A stretch of 64,000 bases of DNA from Pseudomonas sp. KK4 (GTDB lineage Bacteria; Pseudomonadota; Gammaproteobacteria; Pseudomonadales; Pseudomonadaceae). Positions 52,561 through 61,858 of the stretch are shown here, one piece after another. The number at the start of each line of letters is the position of its first letter. Within the stretch, counting starts at the first letter, position 1. The stretch spans positions 1 through 64,000 of the forward strand of contig NZ_LYVP01000004.1 in the NCBI RefSeq assembly GCF_001984065.1. Reading direction: 5' to 3'. The notes under the pieces are model-generated. The model saw only the letters and a program-made list of their open reading frames with translations. It searched no databases and was not told where the DNA came from. The translations under genes were made by a program, and so were the position numbers.

Positions 52561-52726
52561 TATGCATACTTTATATGTATATGAAAGAGGGTGAATACGA
52601 CCGACGGTCGTCAGGAACTCAAAAGACTAGCGGGCGAGGGAGAATGAGCCGGGAGGATGTATTTCAAGGTTTTGATGAGCGATGGCACACAGTCTGCATG
52701 ACCGACCGTTCATAATTTGACGTGTA

Positions 52727-52740
52727 AGTTGTATACAACT
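52727..52740. promoter_or_regulatory. Perfect palindrome upstream of the purine permease
   Basis: AGTTGTATACAACT is a perfect 14-nt palindrome 67 nt before the permease start; a related TTGCATACAG occurs at about 52763. TTGTATACAA-type sites are known for GntR/FCD regulators. Regulator not identified. Confidence 0.55.
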
Positions 52741-52806
52741 CTATGGACATTTGTCCTGACTCTTGCATACAGTGTGCGCATAACAAAAACCAGGGAACCC
52801 CCTAAC

Positions 52807-54324
52807 ATGAAAACGCCCCATGTTTCACACCAACGGCCCGAAGACGAAAACCTCGGGATCGGCGCGAATATGGCTTACGGCCTGCAACATGTTCTGACCA
52901 TGTACGGTGGCATCGTCGCGGTGCCTTTGATCATTGGTCAGGCTGCCGGGCTGTCGCCGGCGGACATTGGTTTGTTGATTGCTGCTTCATTGTTTGCGGG
53001 GGGGCTGGCCACGTTGCTGCAAACCCTGGGTCTGCCGTTTTTCGGTTGTCAGTTGCCGCTGGTGCAGGGCGTGTCGTTCTCGGGTGTCGCAACCATGGTG
53101 GCGATTGTCAGCAGTGGCGGGGAGGGCGGGTTTCAGTCGATTCTGGGGGCGGTGATCGCGGCGTCCCTGATCGGTTTGTTGATCACGCCGGTGTTCTCGC
53201 GAATCACCAAATTCTTTCCGCCGCTGGTCACGGGGATCGTGATCACCACCATCGGCCTGACCCTGATGCCGGTGGCCGCACGTTGGGCGATGGGCGGCAA
53301 CAGCCATTCTCCGGAGTTCGGCAGCATGGCCAACATCGGCCTGGCGGCGGTGACGCTGGTGCTGGTGTTGTTCTTGAGCAAGATCGGCAGCGCGACTATC
53401 TCGCGACTGTCGATCCTGCTGGCGATGGTCATCGGCACGATCATCGCGGTGTTTCTCGGCATGGCAGACTTCTCGTCCGTGGCCCAGGGCCCGATGTTCG
53501 GATTCCCCACGCCGTTCCATTTCGGCATGCCGACGTTCCACTTCGCGGCGATCCTGTCGATGTGCATCGTGGTCATGGTGACCCTGGTGGAAACCTCGGC
53601 GGACATCCTGGCGGTCGGTGAGATCATCGACACCAAGGTCGACTCCAAGCGCCTGGGCAATGGCCTGCGGGCAGACATGCTGTCGAGCATGATCGCGCCG
53701 ATCTTCGGCTCCTTCACCCAAAGCGCCTTCGCCCAGAACGTCGGGCTGGTGGCGGTGACCGGCATCAAGAGTCGCTATGTGGTCGCCACCGGCGGGCTGT
53801 TCCTGGTCATCCTCGGCCTGCTGCCGTTCATGGGGCGGGTCATCGCCGCCGTGCCGACCTCCGTGCTGGGCGGCGCCGGCATCGTGCTGTTCGGCACTGT
53901 CGCGGCCAGCGGCATTCGTACGCTGTCTAAGGTTGACTATCGCAACAACGTCAACCTGATCATCGTTGCAACGTCTATCGGCTTCGGCATGATCCCGATC
54001 GCTGCACCGAACTTCTACGATCATTTCCCTGGCTGGTTCGCCACCATCTTCCACTCGGGCATCAGCTCTTCGGCGATCATGGCGATCGTGCTCAACCTGA
54101 CCTTCAACCACCTCACGGCGGGCAACTCCGACCAGCAGTCGGTATTCGCCGCGGGCACCGAACGGGTCCTGCGTTATCAGGACCTGGCGGCATTGCGTGA
54201 AGGGGATTACTTCAGCGACGGCAAGCTGCATGACTGCGATGGGAAGGAGATTCCGGTGGTGGAATCGGCCCATGGCGCGGTGGAACCGCGGCCGGTGCTG
54301 GCCAAGAGTAGTGAGCATGTCTGA
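52807..54324 (+). CDS. NCS2-family purine (xanthine/uric acid) permease
   Basis: This 505-residue inner-membrane proton symporter has about 14 hydrophobic segments. NCS2 motifs are visible: QHVLTMYGGIVAVPLIIG near the start, LPLVQGVSFSGVATM, a conserved Glu in VTLVETSADILAVGE and QSAFAQNVGLVAVTGIKSRYV. The C-terminal tail of about 60 residues is hydrophilic. Uric acid/xanthine rather than uracil is suggested by the QSAFAQN variant and by length; this is an inference. ATG 52807 follows CAGGG. A palindrome lies upstream. Confidence 0.86.
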   Translation: MKTPHVSHQRPEDENLGIGANMAYGLQHVLTMYGGIVAVPLIIGQAAGLSPADIGLLIAASLFAGGLATLLQTLGLPFFGCQLPLVQGVSFSGVATMVAIVSSGGEGGFQSILGAVIAASLIGLLITPVFSRITKFFPPLVTGIVITTIGLTLMPVAARWAMGGNSHSPEFGSMANIGLAAVTLVLVLFLSKIGSATISRLSILLAMVIGTIIAVFLGMADFSSVAQGPMFGFPTPFHFGMPTFHFAAILSMCIVVMVTLVETSADILAVGEIIDTKVDSKRLGNGLRADMLSSMIAPIFGSFTQSAFAQNVGLVAVTGIKSRYVVATGGLFLVILGLLPFMGRVIAAVPTSVLGGAGIVLFGTVAASGIRTLSKVDYRNNVNLIIVATSIGFGMIPIAAPNFYDHFPGWFATIFHSGISSSAIMAIVLNLTFNHLTAGNSDQQSVFAAGTERVLRYQDLAALREGDYFSDGKLHDCDGKEIPVVESAHGAVEPRPVLAKSSEHV

Positions 54325-54344
54325 CGACTTGTAGCCAGAAGATC

Positions 54345-54421
54345 AAAAGATCGCAGCCTGCGGCAGCTCCTACACGGGATTGATGCACACCTGTAGGAGC
54401 TGCCGCAGGCTGCGATCTTTT
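54345..54421. repeat. Inverted repeat, GGAGCTGCCGCAGGCTGCGATCTTTT family
   Basis: Arms AAAAGATCGCAGCCTGCGGCAGCTCCTACAC (split by 15 nt) and the inverse lie at 54345-54375 and 54391-54421. It is a fourth REP-like family, found again at 63352. Confidence 0.88.
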
Positions 54422-54440
54422 GCATTTATGCAGCCCACAA

Positions 54441-54476
54441 AAAAGCCCCTGAACCTTTCGATTCAGGGGCTTTTCG
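54441..54476. terminator. Bidirectional terminator
   Basis: GCCCCTGAA (54445-54453) and TTCAGGGGC (54462-54470) carry flanking A- and T-runs. It ends the permease transcript and, on the other strand, tRNA-Asn. Confidence 0.9.
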
Positions 54477-54487
54477 GTTTTGCTGTC

Positions 54488-54563
<76 letters not shown>

Positions 54564-54790
54564 ATGGCGCCTATGTTACTGATTCAAAAAGAGAAGTCAA
54601 GCGTTTGGTAGCGCTCTGGCAAATTCGGTGGGACGGGCGGTGAATTATCGGTGATTGGCGGTTACCAGAACCGCATCGCAGGTCTACCATGGCCGCCCGG
54701 AAGTGGTTACACGCGCTACCGGCCCTCAGCCGAAAAGGTATGCGCCATGACTTACACATCCATCCCGTCTGCAAACAGCGAGGTGCTCGC

Positions 54791-55021
54791 ATGAGCATCG
54801 CGCAGATCACGCTGCCAAAAGGCGTCGGCCCGCACGCCGAAAAACTGTTCGATGCCATCACTGGGGCAAGCACCGCTGAAGATTTGAACCGTGCCGGTGG
54901 CAAGGCCGAGGGCTTTGTCCTGGGCCTGGAAAGCGCTAAAGCGATCAAGAGCCAGATCGCCGAATCGCTCTACGTTGCGTTCGACGATGCTGCCAGCCAG
55001 CGTGCGAGCGAATTGGCTTAA
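54791..55021 (+). CDS. Small hypothetical protein
   Basis: This 76-residue cytoplasmic, helical protein (ITLPKGVGPHAEKLFDAITGAST; FVLGLESAKAIKSQIAESLY) has no known domain. The ATG at 54791 has GAGGTG upstream; the frame is open from 54689. It overlaps the convergent small membrane-protein gene by 4 nt. Function unknown. Confidence 0.6.
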   Translation: MSIAQITLPKGVGPHAEKLFDAITGASTAEDLNRAGGKAEGFVLGLESAKAIKSQIAESLYVAFDDAASQRASELA

Positions 55022-55221
55022 CTGCCGAAGGTGATCGTGCCCAGCATCAGCTTGGCGTAAAGCGCCGTGGCGCCCAGTTGTACCAGCCACAGGGCCAGGC
55101 CGCCGAGGAATACGCCGGCGGCGACTTGCAGCACCAGGTTGTTGCCGCGTTTGGCTGCGGGGGTGCGGGGGATGAAGTCATCCAGGTCGTCGCGGTCGGC
55201 GCGTAGGTCATCAATTTTCAT
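55018..55221 (-). CDS. Small single-pass membrane protein
   Basis: This 67-residue protein has an acidic N-terminus (MKIDDLRADRDDLDDFIPR), a basic PAAKRGNN stretch, then a hydrophobic helix at about 29-60. AGAGAGC lies before the ATG. No family recognised. It is convergent with the preceding small gene, overlapping 4 nt. Confidence 0.65.
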   Translation of the reverse strand: MKIDDLRADRDDLDDFIPRTPAAKRGNNLVLQVAAGVFLGGLALWLVQLGATALYAKLMLGTITFGS

Positions 55222-55298
55222 ATCAGCTCTCTTGGAAATTCAGTACGTGTGAAGTTTAGAGGGATGAGCCTCGGCTTTGAGATTTATCTGAGACAAAT

Positions 55299-55331
55299 AA
55301 AAAACGGGAAGCCCTGAGGCTTCCCGTTTTT
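55299..55331. terminator. Terminator downstream of the aminotransferase gene
   Basis: ACGGGAAGCC (55304-55313) and GGCTTCCCGT (55318-55327) are flanked by an A-run and TTTTT. The orientation serves the minus-strand aminotransferase gene and possibly anything reading rightwards. Confidence 0.9.
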
Positions 55332-55347
55332 CGTATCACGGCGCGGT

Positions 55348-56544
55348 TCAGATCACCTGAACGATGGCATCCGTCACAACCTTGATGTTGCTCTGGTTCA
55401 GCGCGGCCACGCAGATACGGCCAGTGTCCAGGGCGTAGATGCCGAACTCGTTGCGCAGGCGGTGAACCTGTTCAACGCTCAGGCCGGAGTAGGAGAACAT
55501 GCCGCGCTGGCGACCGACGAAGCTGAAATCACGCTGAGGTGCGTTTTTCGCCAGCAGGTCGACCATCTGGGTGCGCATGCCGCGAATCCGCAGGCGCATT
55601 TCCGCCAGTTCCGCTTCCCACTGGGCGCGCAGTTCCGGGCTGTTGAGCACGGCAGCCACGATGCTTGCACCGTGGGTCGGCGGGTTGGAGTAGTTGGTGC
55701 GGATCACGCGTTTGACTTGCGACAGTACGCGCGCGCTTTCTTCTTTGGATTCGCTGACGATCGACAGGGCGCCTACGCGCTCGCCGTACAGCGAGAAGGA
55801 TTTGGAGAACGAGCTGGACACGAAGAAGGTCAGGCCCGACTCGGCGAACAGGCGCACGGCAGCGGCGTCTTCGTCGATGCCGTCGCCAAAGCCCTGGTAG
55901 GCCATGTCGAGGAAGGGCACGTGCCCCTTGGCTTTAACCACGTCCAGAACGTTTTTCCAATCCGAAGGGCTCAGGTCGACACCGGTCGGGTTGTGGCAGC
56001 AGGCGTGCAACACAACGATCGAGCCATTGGGCAGCGCGTTCAGGTCTTCCAGCAGGCCGGCACGGTTCACGTCGTGGGTCGCGGCGTCGTAGTAGCGATA
56101 GTTCTGCACCGGGAAACCAGCGGTTTCGAACAGAGCGCGGTGGTTTTCCCAGCTCGGGTCGCTGATCGCCACGATGGCGTTCGGCAGCAGTTGCTTGAGG
56201 AAGTCGGCACCGATCTTCAGTGCGCCAGTGCCGCCAACGGCCTGGGTGGTGAGGACACGGCCAGAAGCAATCAGGGGCGAATCATTGCCGAACAGCAGCT
56301 TTTGCACGGCCTGGTCATAGGCCGCGATGCCGTCGATTGGCAGGTAGCCACGGGAAGCGTGTTGAGCGACGCGAATCGTCTCGGCTTCGACAACGGCGCG
56401 CAGGAGTGGAATTCGCCCCTCCTCGTTGCAATAAACACCGACCCCCAGGTTGACCTTATTGGTACGGGTATCGGCGTTGAATGCTTCGTTGAGGCCCAGG
56501 ATTGGATCGCGTGGTGCCATTTCGACAGCGGAGAACAGGCTCAT
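55348..56544 (-). CDS. tyrB: Aromatic amino acid aminotransferase (TyrB/PhhC type)
   Basis: This 398-residue PLP enzyme of aminotransferase class I, subgroup Ia, interconverts Phe/Tyr/Asp with their 2-oxo acids. SDPSWENH, the HACCHNPTGVDLS segment and the PLP lysine in SSSFSKSFSLYGERVG are present. Start MSLFSAVEMAPRDPILGLNEAF is canonical. It is divergent from uvrB, an order recalled from P. aeruginosa (PA3139-PA3138). Aromatic versus aspartate preference is inferred. Confidence 0.92.
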   Translation of the reverse strand: MSLFSAVEMAPRDPILGLNEAFNADTRTNKVNLGVGVYCNEEGRIPLLRAVVEAETIRVAQHASRGYLPIDGIAAYDQAVQKLLFGNDSPLIASGRVLTTQAVGGTGALKIGADFLKQLLPNAIVAISDPSWENHRALFETAGFPVQNYRYYDAATHDVNRAGLLEDLNALPNGSIVVLHACCHNPTGVDLSPSDWKNVLDVVKAKGHVPFLDMAYQGFGDGIDEDAAAVRLFAESGLTFFVSSSFSKSFSLYGERVGALSIVSESKEESARVLSQVKRVIRTNYSNPPTHGASIVAAVLNSPELRAQWEAELAEMRLRIRGMRTQMVDLLAKNAPQRDFSFVGRQRGMFSYSGLSVEQVHRLRNEFGIYALDTGRICVAALNQSNIKVVTDAIVQVI

Positions 56545-56882
56545 TTTTGCGGCGGCTCTGAATGGAGTGTGGAGGGACGTGTCGCGCTCCAGCCGAATGC
56601 ACTAGAGCGGTGCACAAACGGGGAGCTAGTATAGAGGCCATCCGCGACCCATGGCGACAGACAATTCGGCTTTTACGGCAAGTTTTTCCGATTATTTTTC
56701 GACCGTTAGTCGATTGGCGTCGTCAAAGTCTTCAAGGGATGTAGGACGTTTGCCTTGAAAGCGCTGGCAATCGGCTCCACATTGAGCACAATCCAGTTTT
56801 TTCCCCGGGCGACTACAGTCGTTTGCGGCCTTTCTCGTTGCTGTCCGGTTTGCCCGGACGGGCGCGACCATGAGGGTATTTC
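56545..56882. other. Divergent tyrB-uvrB promoter region
   Basis: About 338 nt with no supportable gene. It must hold promoters for both flanking genes. I saw no convincing LexA box (CTGTN8ACAG) for uvrB. Confidence 0.6.
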
Positions 56883-58898
56883 ATGTCTGAATTCCAGCTA
56901 GTCACCCGCTTCGAGCCCGCCGGCGATCAGCCGGAAGCCATCCGCCTGATGGTCGAGGGTATCGAAGCCGGGTTGGCGCACCAGACGTTGCTAGGTGTGA
57001 CCGGCTCGGGCAAGACCTTCAGCATCGCCAATGTCATCGCCCAGGTGCAGCGTCCAACCCTGGTGCTGGCGCCGAACAAAACCCTGGCGGCGCAGTTGTA
57101 CGGCGAATTCAAGGCGTTCTTTCCAAACAACGCGGTCGAATACTTCGTTTCCTACTACGACTATTACCAGCCTGAAGCCTACGTGCCGTCCTCGGACACC
57201 TTCATCGAGAAGGACGCCTCGATCAACGACCACATCGAACAGATGCGGCTGTCGGCGACCAAGGCGTTGCTGGAGCGCAAGGACGCAATCATCGTCACCA
57301 CGGTCTCCTGCATCTATGGTCTGGGCAGCCCGGAAACCTATCTGAAAATGGTGTTGCACGTGGATCGCGGCGACAAGCTCGATCAGCGCGAGCTGCTGCG
57401 CCGGCTCGCCGACCTGCAGTACACCCGCAATGACATGGAGTTCGCTCGGGCAACGTTCCGCGTGCGCGGCGATGTGATTGACATTCACCCGGCGGAATCG
57501 GATTTCGAGGCGATCCGCATCGAGTTGTTCGATGACGAAGTGGAAAGCCTGTCGGCATTCGACCCGTTGACCGGCGAAGTGCTGCGCAAGCTGCCGCGCT
57601 TCACGTTCTACCCGAAAAGCCACTACGTAACGCCCCGGGAAACCCTGATGGGCGCCGTCGAGGGGATCAAGGTCGAGTTGCAGGAGCGTCTGGAATACCT
57701 GCGTTCCAACAACAAACTGGTGGAAGCCCAGCGTCTGGAGCAGCGCACCCGTTTCGACCTGGAGATGATCCTCGAGCTGGGTTATTGCAACGGCATCGAA
57801 AACTACTCCCGCTATTTATCCGGCCGCGAAGCGGGGGCACCGCCGCCGACCCTTTACGATTACCTGCCAGCGGACGCCTTGCTGGTGATCGACGAATCCC
57901 ACGTCAGCGTGCCGCAGGTGGGCGCCATGTATAAGGGCGACCGTTCGCGTAAAGAGACGTTGGTGGAATACGGTTTCCGCCTGCCGTCGGCACTGGATAA
58001 CCGGCCGATGCGTTTTGATGAATGGGAAAGCATCAGCCCGCAGACGATTTTCGTCTCGGCGACGCCGGGCAACTACGAAGCCGAGCACGCCGGGCGCGTG
58101 ATCGACATGGTGGTGCGCCCGACGGGGCTGGTGGACCCGCAAATCGAGATCCGCCCGGCGCTGACCCAGGTTGACGATTTGCTGTCGGAGATCACCAAGC
58201 GCGTGGCCCTGGAGGAGCGTGTGCTGGTCACCACGCTGACCAAGCGCATGGCCGAAGACTTGACCGATTACCTGGCCGACCACGGCGTGCGGGTACGCTA
58301 CCTGCACTCGGACATCGACACCGTGGAGCGTGTGGAAATCATCCGCGACTTGCGTCTGGGCACCTTCGATGTACTGGTCGGGATCAACTTGCTGCGTGAA
58401 GGTCTGGACATGCCAGAGGTGTCGCTGGTGGCCATTCTCGATGCCGACAAGGAAGGCTTCCTGCGTTCCGAGCGCTCGCTGATCCAGACCATCGGCCGGG
58501 CGGCGCGTAACCTCAACGGCCGGGCGATTCTCTATGCGGACCGGATCACCGGTTCCATGGAGCGTGCCATCGGCGAAACCGAGCGCCGGCGCGACAAGCA
58601 GATCGCCTTCAACCTGGCCAATGGCATCACCCCCAAGGGCGTGTTCAAGGACGTCGCCGACATCATGGAAGGCGCCACGGTGCCGGGCTCGCGCAGCAAG
58701 AAGCGCAAAGGCATGGCCAAGGCTGCCGAGGAAAACGCCAAGTACGAAGCCGAGTTGCGCTCGCCGGGTGAAATTGCCAAGCGCATCAAGGCGCTGGAAG
58801 AGAAAATGTACCAGCTGGCCCGCGATCTGGAGTTTGAAGCAGCGGCGCAGATGCGCGATGAGATTGCCAAGTTGCGCGAGCGCTTGATTACGGTTTGA
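56883..58898 (+). CDS. uvrB: Excinuclease ABC subunit B
   Basis: This 671-residue damage-recognition helicase-like subunit belongs to nucleotide excision repair. Walker A is [10 protein letters not shown] (about 38-47). The beta-hairpin region is [21 protein letters not shown]. Helicase motifs include [29 protein letters not shown] and [11 protein letters not shown]-terminal UVR domain (about 630-665) binds UvrC. Full family length. Confidence 0.97.
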   Translation: MSEFQLVTRFEPAGDQPEAIRLMVEGIEAGLAHQTLLGVTGSGKTFSIANVIAQVQRPTLVLAPNKTLAAQLYGEFKAFFPNNAVEYFVSYYDYYQPEAYVPSSDTFIEKDASINDHIEQMRLSATKALLERKDAIIVTTVSCIYGLGSPETYLKMVLHVDRGDKLDQRELLRRLADLQYTRNDMEFARATFRVRGDVIDIHPAESDFEAIRIELFDDEVESLSAFDPLTGEVLRKLPRFTFYPKSHYVTPRETLMGAVEGIKVELQERLEYLRSNNKLVEAQRLEQRTRFDLEMILELGYCNGIENYSRYLSGREAGAPPPTLYDYLPADALLVIDESHVSVPQVGAMYKGDRSRKETLVEYGFRLPSALDNRPMRFDEWESISPQTIFVSATPGNYEAEHAGRVIDMVVRPTGLVDPQIEIRPALTQVDDLLSEITKRVALEERVLVTTLTKRMAEDLTDYLADHGVRVRYLHSDIDTVERVEIIRDLRLGTFDVLVGINLLREGLDMPEVSLVAILDADKEGFLRSERSLIQTIGRAARNLNGRAILYADRITGSMERAIGETERRRDKQIAFNLANGITPKGVFKDVADIMEGATVPGSRSKKRKGMAKAAEENAKYEAELRSPGEIAKRIKALEEKMYQLARDLEFEAAAQMRDEIAKLRERLITV

Positions 58899-58922
58899 GT
58901 TTTTGTGTTGTCAGGGCGGGCC

Positions 58923-59019
58923 CCTTCGCGAGCAAGCTCGCTCCCACAGGGTTTGTGTTGAACACGCTTTATGTGAACACCTTCCATCCTTGTGGGAGCG
59001 GGCTTGCTCGCGAAGGGGG
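58923..59019. repeat. REP inverted pair
   Basis: Arms CTTCGCGAGCAAGCTCGCTCCCACAGG (58923-58949) and GTGGGAGCGGGCTTGCTCGCGAAGG (to 59019) lie between convergent uvrB and emrB. Confidence 0.9.
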
Positions 59020-59038
59020 CAGCCCGGTCACGACGTAA

Positions 59039-60589
59039 TCAATGTGCTTCCCCTGCCTTGAGCCCCGCCGGCAATGTCTTGGTCAACAACACCGCCAGCA
59101 TGCTGATCCCTAGCGCAATCCCGACAAAATGGAAGGCATCGTTGTAGGCCATGATCGACGCCTGCTGGTGAGCAATCTCGCTGAGTTTGCCCAGCGCCGC
59201 CGTTTCGCTGCCCAGCCTGTCGGTCAGGGACGCCAGGCGTTCGGCCACCTGCGGGTTGCTCGGCACGATGGACTCGCGCAAATAGTCGAAATAGACCTTG
59301 GTTCGCGCATCCAGCAGCGTGGCGAGCAGGGCGATGCCGATGGCGCCGCCCAGGTTGCGCAGGATGTTGAACAGGCTCGACGCCGAGCCCGCATCCTGGG
59401 GCAGGATGTACGCCGTAGCGATCAACGAGATGGTGACCATGATCAGCGGTTGCCCCAGCGCGCGGATGATCTGGATCTGATTGAACTGCGGTCCGGCGAA
59501 GTCCGGGTTCAGCACCCCCGACGAGAAACTCGCCAGACCGAACAGGCCGAAGCCCAGCGTGCACAGCCATTTCGGCGAGACATACTTCATCAGCTTGGGC
59601 ACCAGCGGAATCAGAAACAGCTGCGGCACGCCCATCCACATGATCACTTCACCGATCTGCAAGGCGTTGTAGTTCTGGATCTGCGCCAGGTACAGCGGCA
59701 AGAGGAAAATCGAGCCATACAATCCGACCCCCATCCCGAGGCTGGAAATGCTCGACAGCCCGAAGTTGCGATTGCCCAGGATGCTGAGGTTGATCAGCGG
59801 GTTGGGCTTGGAAAACTGCACGATCACAAAGGTGATCAGGCTGATCAGCGCGATGCTGCCCAGGGTCAGGATCAGGTCCGATTCCAGCCAGTCCTTGCGA
59901 TGGCCTTCCTCCAGGAACACCTGCAAACAGCCAAGCCCGATGCCGAGGGTGACGATCCCGGCGTAGTCGGTGCTCTTGAGCAGTTCCCAGTGCGCTTCTT
60001 TCTTTTCCAGACCGTACATCAGGCCGGCGATCATGATCAGGCCGGGCGGGATGTTGATATAGAAGATGTATTCCCAGCCCCAGTTTTCGGTCAGCCAGCC
60101 GCCGAGGGTGGGGCCGATGGAGGGAGCGAAGGTCGCGGTCATGGCGAACATCGCCATGCCTTTGGCGCGGTGATGTTCGGGCAACTTGATCAGGGTGAGG
60201 GTGAACGCCAGCGGGATCAGGGCGCCGCCGGTGAAGCCCTGCAGCGCGCGAAAGACGATCATGCTTTCCAGGCTCCAGGCCATGGAACACAGCAGCGAGG
60301 CGAACAGGAAACCGAGGGACACCCACACCGCCAGGCGCCTGGCCGACAGCAGCTGCACCAGCCACGCGGTCAGCGGGATCATGATGATTTCCGCCACCAG
60401 GTAGGAGGTGGAAATCCATGAGCCCTCTTCGAGGGTGGCCGACAGCGCGCCCTGAATGTCCTTGAGCGACGAGTTGGTGATCTGGATGTCGAGCACGGCC
60501 ATGAAGGCGCCGAGCATCACGCTCATCACCGCGATCCAGTCCCGGCGGGTCGGCTCCCCGACCGGTCGGATCAGTTGATCACCGGCCAT
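59039..60589 (-). CDS. emrB: DHA2-family drug efflux MFS transporter (EmrB-like)
   Basis: This 516-residue inner-membrane proton antiporter has 14 predicted helices. DHA2 motif VLDIQITNSSLKDIQGALSATLEEGSWISTSYLVAEI near the start and PxxGPxLGG (APSIGPTLGGWL) are present. It overlaps emrA by 11 nt. It should form a tripartite pump with EmrA and an outer-membrane channel encoded elsewhere. Confidence 0.93.
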   Translation of the reverse strand: MAGDQLIRPVGEPTRRDWIAVMSVMLGAFMAVLDIQITNSSLKDIQGALSATLEEGSWISTSYLVAEIIMIPLTAWLVQLLSARRLAVWVSLGFLFASLLCSMAWSLESMIVFRALQGFTGGALIPLAFTLTLIKLPEHHRAKGMAMFAMTATFAPSIGPTLGGWLTENWGWEYIFYINIPPGLIMIAGLMYGLEKKEAHWELLKSTDYAGIVTLGIGLGCLQVFLEEGHRKDWLESDLILTLGSIALISLITFVIVQFSKPNPLINLSILGNRNFGLSSISSLGMGVGLYGSIFLLPLYLAQIQNYNALQIGEVIMWMGVPQLFLIPLVPKLMKYVSPKWLCTLGFGLFGLASFSSGVLNPDFAGPQFNQIQIIRALGQPLIMVTISLIATAYILPQDAGSASSLFNILRNLGGAIGIALLATLLDARTKVYFDYLRESIVPSNPQVAERLASLTDRLGSETAALGKLSEIAHQQASIMAYNDAFHFVGIALGISMLAVLLTKTLPAGLKAGEAH

Positions 60590-61628
60590 CGTCTGGGGCG
60601 TCTTTGATGTTCACTTTGGCGGTGACCGACATGCCCGGGCGAATTTTGCCGCGCAACGGATTGTCCGCAGCAAAGGTCAGTTTGACCGGAATCCGTTGTA
60701 CGACCTTGGTGAAGTTGCCCGTGGCGTTGTCCGGCGGCAGCAGGCTGAACTGCGCGCCCGAGGCGGCGAAGAGGCTGTCGACCCGGGCCTGGATCGGCGT
60801 GTCGCCATAAGCGTCGAAGGTCAGTTCGGCTTGCTGGCCGGGCTGCATGTGGCCGATCTGGGTCTCCTTGAAGTTGGCCTGAATCCAGATGTCTTCATCG
60901 GGCACGATCGACAGCAGGTAGGCGCCGGCCTGCACGTACTGACCTTCGCGGGCGGCGCGCTGGCCGATCAGGCCGCTGATGGGCGCGTGGATTTCGCTGC
61001 GGGTCAGATTCAGCTCGGCCTGGGCCAGGTCGGCTTTGGCATTGGCGATCTGTGCGTCGAGGCGCTTGATCTCGGCATTCAGCGCGTTGACCTGCTGGCG
61101 CTGGCCCTGGGCGTCGGCCTGGGCTTTGGTCAATTGAGAGCGGGCGATGTGGTTGTCGGCGGACAGGGTGGTCACTCGTTCTTCCGAGACGTAGCCGGGC
61201 TTGCGCAGGGTTTCGGCGCGATTCAGGTCGATCTGCGAGCGGCCGAGACTGGCCTGGCTGGAGGCGACTTGCGCATCGCTGGCGGCGATCAGGCTGGCCT
61301 GTTGGGTGAGTTTGCTCTGGGCCTGCAGGCGTTCGGCCTGGCGTGTGGCGAGGGCGGCGTTGGCGCGGTCGACGGCAAGGCGAAAGTCATCGCCTTCGAG
61401 CCGGATCAGCAACTGGCCTTTCTCGACGTGCTGGTTGTCCTGCACCAGCACCTGATCGATGCGCGCGCCCAACTGGCTCGATACGCGGGTGATCTCGCCC
61501 TGGACATACGCGTTGTCAGTGCTTTCATAAAACCGGCCCTTGAAGAACCAATGGGCAAATAAGCCCCCGGCAATCAGCAGGACGAGCAGCAGGAAAATGG
61601 ACAGGCGACGCTTGAGTTGGGCAGGCAT
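60579..61628 (-). CDS. emrA: EmrA/HlyD-family membrane fusion protein
   Basis: This 349-residue periplasmic adaptor has one N-terminal membrane helix (about 10-30). Lipoyl half-motifs (YVQGEITRVSSQLGARIDQVLVQDNQHVEKGQLL and AELNLTRSEIHAPISG) flank a long coiled-coil hairpin (about 90-200). Beta-barrel sequence IQANFKETQIGHMQPGQQAEL follows. The ATG at 61628 gives a normal start; the frame extends to 61685. It lies upstream of and overlaps emrB. Confidence 0.92.
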   Translation of the reverse strand: MPAQLKRRLSIFLLLVLLIAGGLFAHWFFKGRFYESTDNAYVQGEITRVSSQLGARIDQVLVQDNQHVEKGQLLIRLEGDDFRLAVDRANAALATRQAERLQAQSKLTQQASLIAASDAQVASSQASLGRSQIDLNRAETLRKPGYVSEERVTTLSADNHIARSQLTKAQADAQGQRQQVNALNAEIKRLDAQIANAKADLAQAELNLTRSEIHAPISGLIGQRAAREGQYVQAGAYLLSIVPDEDIWIQANFKETQIGHMQPGQQAELTFDAYGDTPIQARVDSLFAASGAQFSLLPPDNATGNFTKVVQRIPVKLTFAADNPLRGKIRPGMSVTAKVNIKDAPDDGR

Positions 61629-61858
61629 GGGGCAAACTGTAGTCGAGAATAGGTAAGGGAAGTTATCAGCAGGCAAATCTGGCATACAGCCGATAAACGG
61701 TAAATGTCATCGGCTGATATTCGGCCATTCACCGCGCGATACGGGCGTTACAGGCGCAACCTTGGCTTAAATGCCCTGTTCACTGGAGCGGGGCGGGTGT
61801 CGCCTGTTACCATTCGCCTCTTGTTCAAACTTTGCTTTTCATCTTTTCGAGACATGCC

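Noticed and set aside
56545..56882. SOS (LexA) box upstream of uvrB
   Set aside because: No CTGT-N8-ACAG match was seen in the region.
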